Of a stretch of DNA of 14,388 bases, positions 12,498-14,388 are shown in pieces. The notes below the pieces were generated by a model that was given only the letters and a program-made list of their open reading frames with translations, had not been told where the DNA came from and made no database searches. Positions within the stretch are counted from its first letter, which is position 1; every line of letters begins with the position of its first letter. The stretch covers positions 1 to 14,388 of the forward strand of contig JAQVKR010000019.1 of NCBI GenBank assembly GCA_028694565.1, given 5' to 3'. The position numbers and the translations under genes were made by a program. This DNA is from Gammaproteobacteria bacterium (GTDB taxonomy: Bacteria > Pseudomonadota > Gammaproteobacteria > DSM-26407).

Positions 12498-13664
12498 ATG
12501 ATCCAGTACCCCAGCCTCAACTTCGGCCTTGGCGAAACGGCGGACATGCTGCGTGACGCGGTGCAGTCCTTCGCCACCGAGGAGATCGCCCCGCGCGCGG
12601 CCGACATCGATCGCGCCAACGAGTTTCCCGCCGATCTCTGGCGCAAGCTCGGCGACATGGGCCTGCTGGGCGTGACCGTGGAGGAGGAGTACGGTGGCAG
12701 CGCCATGGGCTACCTGGCCCACATCGTCGCGATGGAGGAGATCAGCCGCGCCTCGGCCTCGGTGGGGCTGTCCTACGGCGCCCACTCCAACCTCTGCGTG
12801 AACCAGATCCGGCGCAACGGCAACCCGGCCCAGAAAGCCCGGTACCTGCCCGGGCTGGTCACCGGCGAGCACGTGGGCGCATTGGCCATGAGCGAGCCGG
12901 GCGCCGGATCGGACGTGGTGGGGATGCGCCTGCGGGCCGAGAGAAAGGGTGATCGCTTCGTGCTCAACGGCAACAAGATGTGGATCACCAACGGCCCCGA
13001 CGCCGACGTGCTGGTGGTCTACGCCAAGACCGATCCCGAGGCCGGACCGCGGGGCATCACCGCGTTCCTGGTCGAAAAGGGGTTCCCGGGCTTCTCCACC
13101 GCGCAGAAGCTGGACAAGCTCGGCATGCGCGGCTCGAACACCTGCGAGCTGGTGTTCGAGGATTGCGAGGTCCCGGAGGAGAACATCCTCGGGGAGCTGA
13201 ACAGGGGTGTGCGGGTCCTCATGTCGGGACTCGACTACGAACGGGCCGTGCTGGCGGGCGGTCCGCTCGGGATCATGCAGTCCTGCATGGACACGGTCCT
13301 GCCCTACCTGCACGAGCGGGAGCAGTTCGGCCAGGCCATCGGCACCTTCCAGCTGATGCAGGGCAAGCTCGCCGACATGTACACCACCCTGAACGCCTGC
13401 CGCGCCTACGTCTACGCCGTGGGCAACGCCTGCGACCGCGGCGAGACCACCCGCAAGGATGCCGCCGGGGCCATCCTCTACTCGGCCGAGAAGGCCACCT
13501 GGATGGCGCTGGAGGCAATCCAGTGCCTCGGCGGCAACGGCTATATCAACGAGTATCCCACCGGCCGCCTGCTGCGGGACGCCAAGCTCTACGAGATCGG
13601 CGCCGGCACCTCCGAGATCCGCCGCATGCTCATCGGCCGCGAACTGTTCAACGAAACGGCCTGA
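12498..13664 (+). CDS. liuA: Isovaleryl-CoA dehydrogenase
   Basis: A 388-aa FAD flavoenzyme that oxidises isovaleryl-CoA to 3-methylcrotonyl-CoA in leucine breakdown and passes electrons to ETF. The three acyl-CoA dehydrogenase domains are in order: N-terminal helices (1-120), beta domain with the family signature [13 protein letters not shown] (128-140) and WITNG (162-166), and C-terminal helices. The assignment to isovaleryl-CoA rests on the catalytic base: Glu249 sits in [14 protein letters not shown], as in isovaleryl-CoA dehydrogenases. The position that holds the catalytic Glu in most relatives is Gly in [13 protein letters not shown] purine-rich GAGAGAG precedes the ATG. It follows liuR by 239 nt that include its regulated promoter; the thiolase gene follows after a 319-nt gap filled by a large inverted-repeat element. 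Confidence 0.94.
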   Translation: MIQYPSLNFGLGETADMLRDAVQSFATEEIAPRAADIDRANEFPADLWRKLGDMGLLGVTVEEEYGGSAMGYLAHIVAMEEISRASASVGLSYGAHSNLCVNQIRRNGNPAQKARYLPGLVTGEHVGALAMSEPGAGSDVVGMRLRAERKGDRFVLNGNKMWITNGPDADVLVVYAKTDPEAGPRGITAFLVEKGFPGFSTAQKLDKLGMRGSNTCELVFEDCEVPEENILGELNRGVRVLMSGLDYERAVLAGGPLGIMQSCMDTVLPYLHEREQFGQAIGTFQLMQGKLADMYTTLNACRAYVYAVGNACDRGETTRKDAAGAILYSAEKATWMALEAIQCLGGNGYINEYPTGRLLRDAKLYEIGAGTSEIRRMLIGRELFNETA

Positions 13665-13704
13665 GGGATTTTCCCCGGTCGGGAGGTTAACGTGTAAAAA
13701 ATCT

Positions 13705-13954
13705 CACCACGAAGGCACGAAGGACACGAAGGACACGAAGAAAAGAACCTGACAAACCGCAGATTGACGGTGATTTACGTTTATTGTGCCGACCTTGCCG
13801 GGAAGGCACTGCCGGAGGGGAACAACTCGCCGGCTCCAGCCGGTAACTCCGGCAAACAGCACTCGATGCCTGACCTGAAATCAACGTCAATCAACGCCAA
13901 TCTGCGGTTGATAGTTTTTAAGTCTTTCTTCGTGTCCTTCGTGCCTTCGTGGTG
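13705..13954. repeat. Nested inverted-repeat element (about 250 bp) between liuA and the thiolase gene
   Basis: The 319-nt gap between liuA and the thiolase gene is almost filled by a palindromic element. Outer arms are 27 bp and perfect: 13705-13731 (starting CACCACGAAGGCACGAAG) against 13928-13954. Middle arms are 31 bp with 27 matches: 13755-13785 (starting AACCGCAGATTG) against 13879-13909. Inside lie TGCCGGAG/CTCCGGCA (13810-13817, 13847-13854) and the central hairpin CCGGCT-CC-AGCCGG (13830-13843), plus GTGCC/GGCAC (13786-13790, 13805-13809). The left arm has an extra tandem GGACACGAA (13722-13739). The flanks of the arms are A/T-rich. No frame inside looks coding. The motif is like palindromic repeats I recall scattered in environmental bacterial genomes, but I know no name for it. 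Confidence 0.9.
13722..13739. repeat. Tandem 9-bp repeat GGACACGAA x2 in the left outer arm
   Basis: Two exact copies of GGACACGAA follow a related GGCACGAA. The right outer arm has only one copy, so the unit was gained on the left or lost on the right, and the arms are out of register by 9 bp beyond it. Confidence 0.85.
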
Positions 13955-13983
13955 AAAAGATTTAGAACCGGACAAGGAGCGGA

Positions 13984-14388
13984 ATGATGCAGAACGACCC
14001 GGTGGTGATTGTCGGCTACGCCCGCACGCCGATGGGCGGTTTCCAGGGCGAGCTGACGCCGCTGGCGGCGCCCGATCTCGGGGCCGCGTCCATACGCGCC
14101 GCGGTGGAGCGCGCGGGAATCCAGCCCGGGGACGTGGACGAGGTGATCATGGGCTGCGTGCTGCCGGCCGGCATGGGCCAGGCGCCCGCGCGGCAGGCGA
14201 GCCTGGGGGCGGGGCTGCCGCTGGCCACCGGCTGCACCACGGTCAACAAGATGTGCGGCTCGGGGATGAAGTCGGCCATGCTGGCCCACGACCTGCTGCT
14301 GGTCGGCAGCTACTCGGTGGCGGTGGCCGGAGGCATGGAGAGCATGAGCAACGCCCCCTACCTGCTGCCGAAGGCGCGCGGCGGTCTG
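13984..14388 (+). CDS. Acetyl-CoA acetyltransferase / thiolase, N-terminal part (cut by window edge)
   Basis: The first 135 codons of a thiolase that makes or cleaves acetoacetyl-CoA. The N-terminus fits the family ([17 protein letters not shown]), and the nucleophilic Cys91 is in the conserved [13 protein letters not shown], followed by [15 protein letters not shown]. The frame is open to the end of the window, so the C-terminal His and Cys motifs are not visible. Two consecutive ATG codons (13984 and 13987) follow AAGGAG; the first is used here. In the leucine pathway acetoacetate is the end product, so a thiolase beside liuA makes sense; a role in supplying acetoacetyl-CoA for PHA is the alternative. 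The large inverted-repeat element ends 29 nt before the start and may affect read-through from liuA. Confidence 0.93.
   Translation, partial: MMQNDPVVIVGYARTPMGGFQGELTPLAAPDLGAASIRAAVERAGIQPGDVDEVIMGCVLPAGMGQAPARQASLGAGLPLATGCTTVNKMCGSGMKSAMLAHDLLLVGSYSVAVAGGMESMSNAPYLLPKARGGL

Noticed and set aside
13711..13740. CRISPR-like tandem of CACGAAGG units
   Set aside because: Units are 8-9 bp with no spacers; they belong to one arm of the inverted repeat.
13764..13955. Open frames on both strands inside the nested repeat element
   Set aside because: They run through the inverted repeats, lack ribosome-binding sites and have no family-like composition.

Overview
The window is high-GC proteobacterial DNA. 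The gene set is a clade I nos operon, a class I-type PhaC and a LiuR-controlled isovaleryl-CoA dehydrogenase. It suggests a denitrifying, polyhydroxyalkanoate-storing gammaproteobacterium, perhaps Chromatiales/Ectothiorhodospiraceae-like. That placement is inference from gene content and protein style, not from a marker gene.

Left and centre (1-8425, all minus strand): a complete nosR-nosZ-nosD-nosF-nosY-nosL operon for nitrous oxide reduction, followed by the 5' part of phaC, which runs off the window edge. NosZ is the Tat-exported copper enzyme. NosR is the flavin/iron-sulfur membrane protein that feeds it electrons. NosD, NosF and NosY form the ABC machinery, and NosL the copper lipoprotein, that assemble its CuZ centre. 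nosZ through nosL are tightly packed (stop/start overlaps or a 1-nt gap). Only nosR-nosZ has a real gap, and it holds two perfect hairpins. No nosX/apbE is present, although NosR carries a flavinylation motif. phaC has its own leader with a strong hairpin and a TGC-rich palindrome resembling a PhaR operator.

Middle (8715-10415, minus strand): a small conserved protein of unknown function, a TetR-family regulator and a hemerythrin-like protein lie upstream of nosR. They may belong to the same nitrogen-oxide or redox physiology, but this rests on position only.

Right (10649-14388): a metallo-beta-lactamase-fold hydrolase (minus) diverges from a MerR-family regulator of the LiuR type (plus). 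Next come isovaleryl-CoA dehydrogenase (liuA) and the start of a thiolase gene, both plus. A perfect 20-bp palindrome is superimposed on the liuA promoter, and a degraded copy lies in the liuR/hydrolase divergent region, so both divergent genes may be under the same regulator. Together this is a leucine/isovalerate catabolic locus ending in thiolysis to acetyl-CoA.

The most unusual structure is a roughly 250-bp nested inverted-repeat element (13705-13954) between liuA and the thiolase gene. Its outer arms are 27 bp and perfect, its middle arms 31 bp (27 matches), and smaller hairpins sit at its centre. It encodes no protein and looks like a dispersed palindromic repeat that landed inside an operon.
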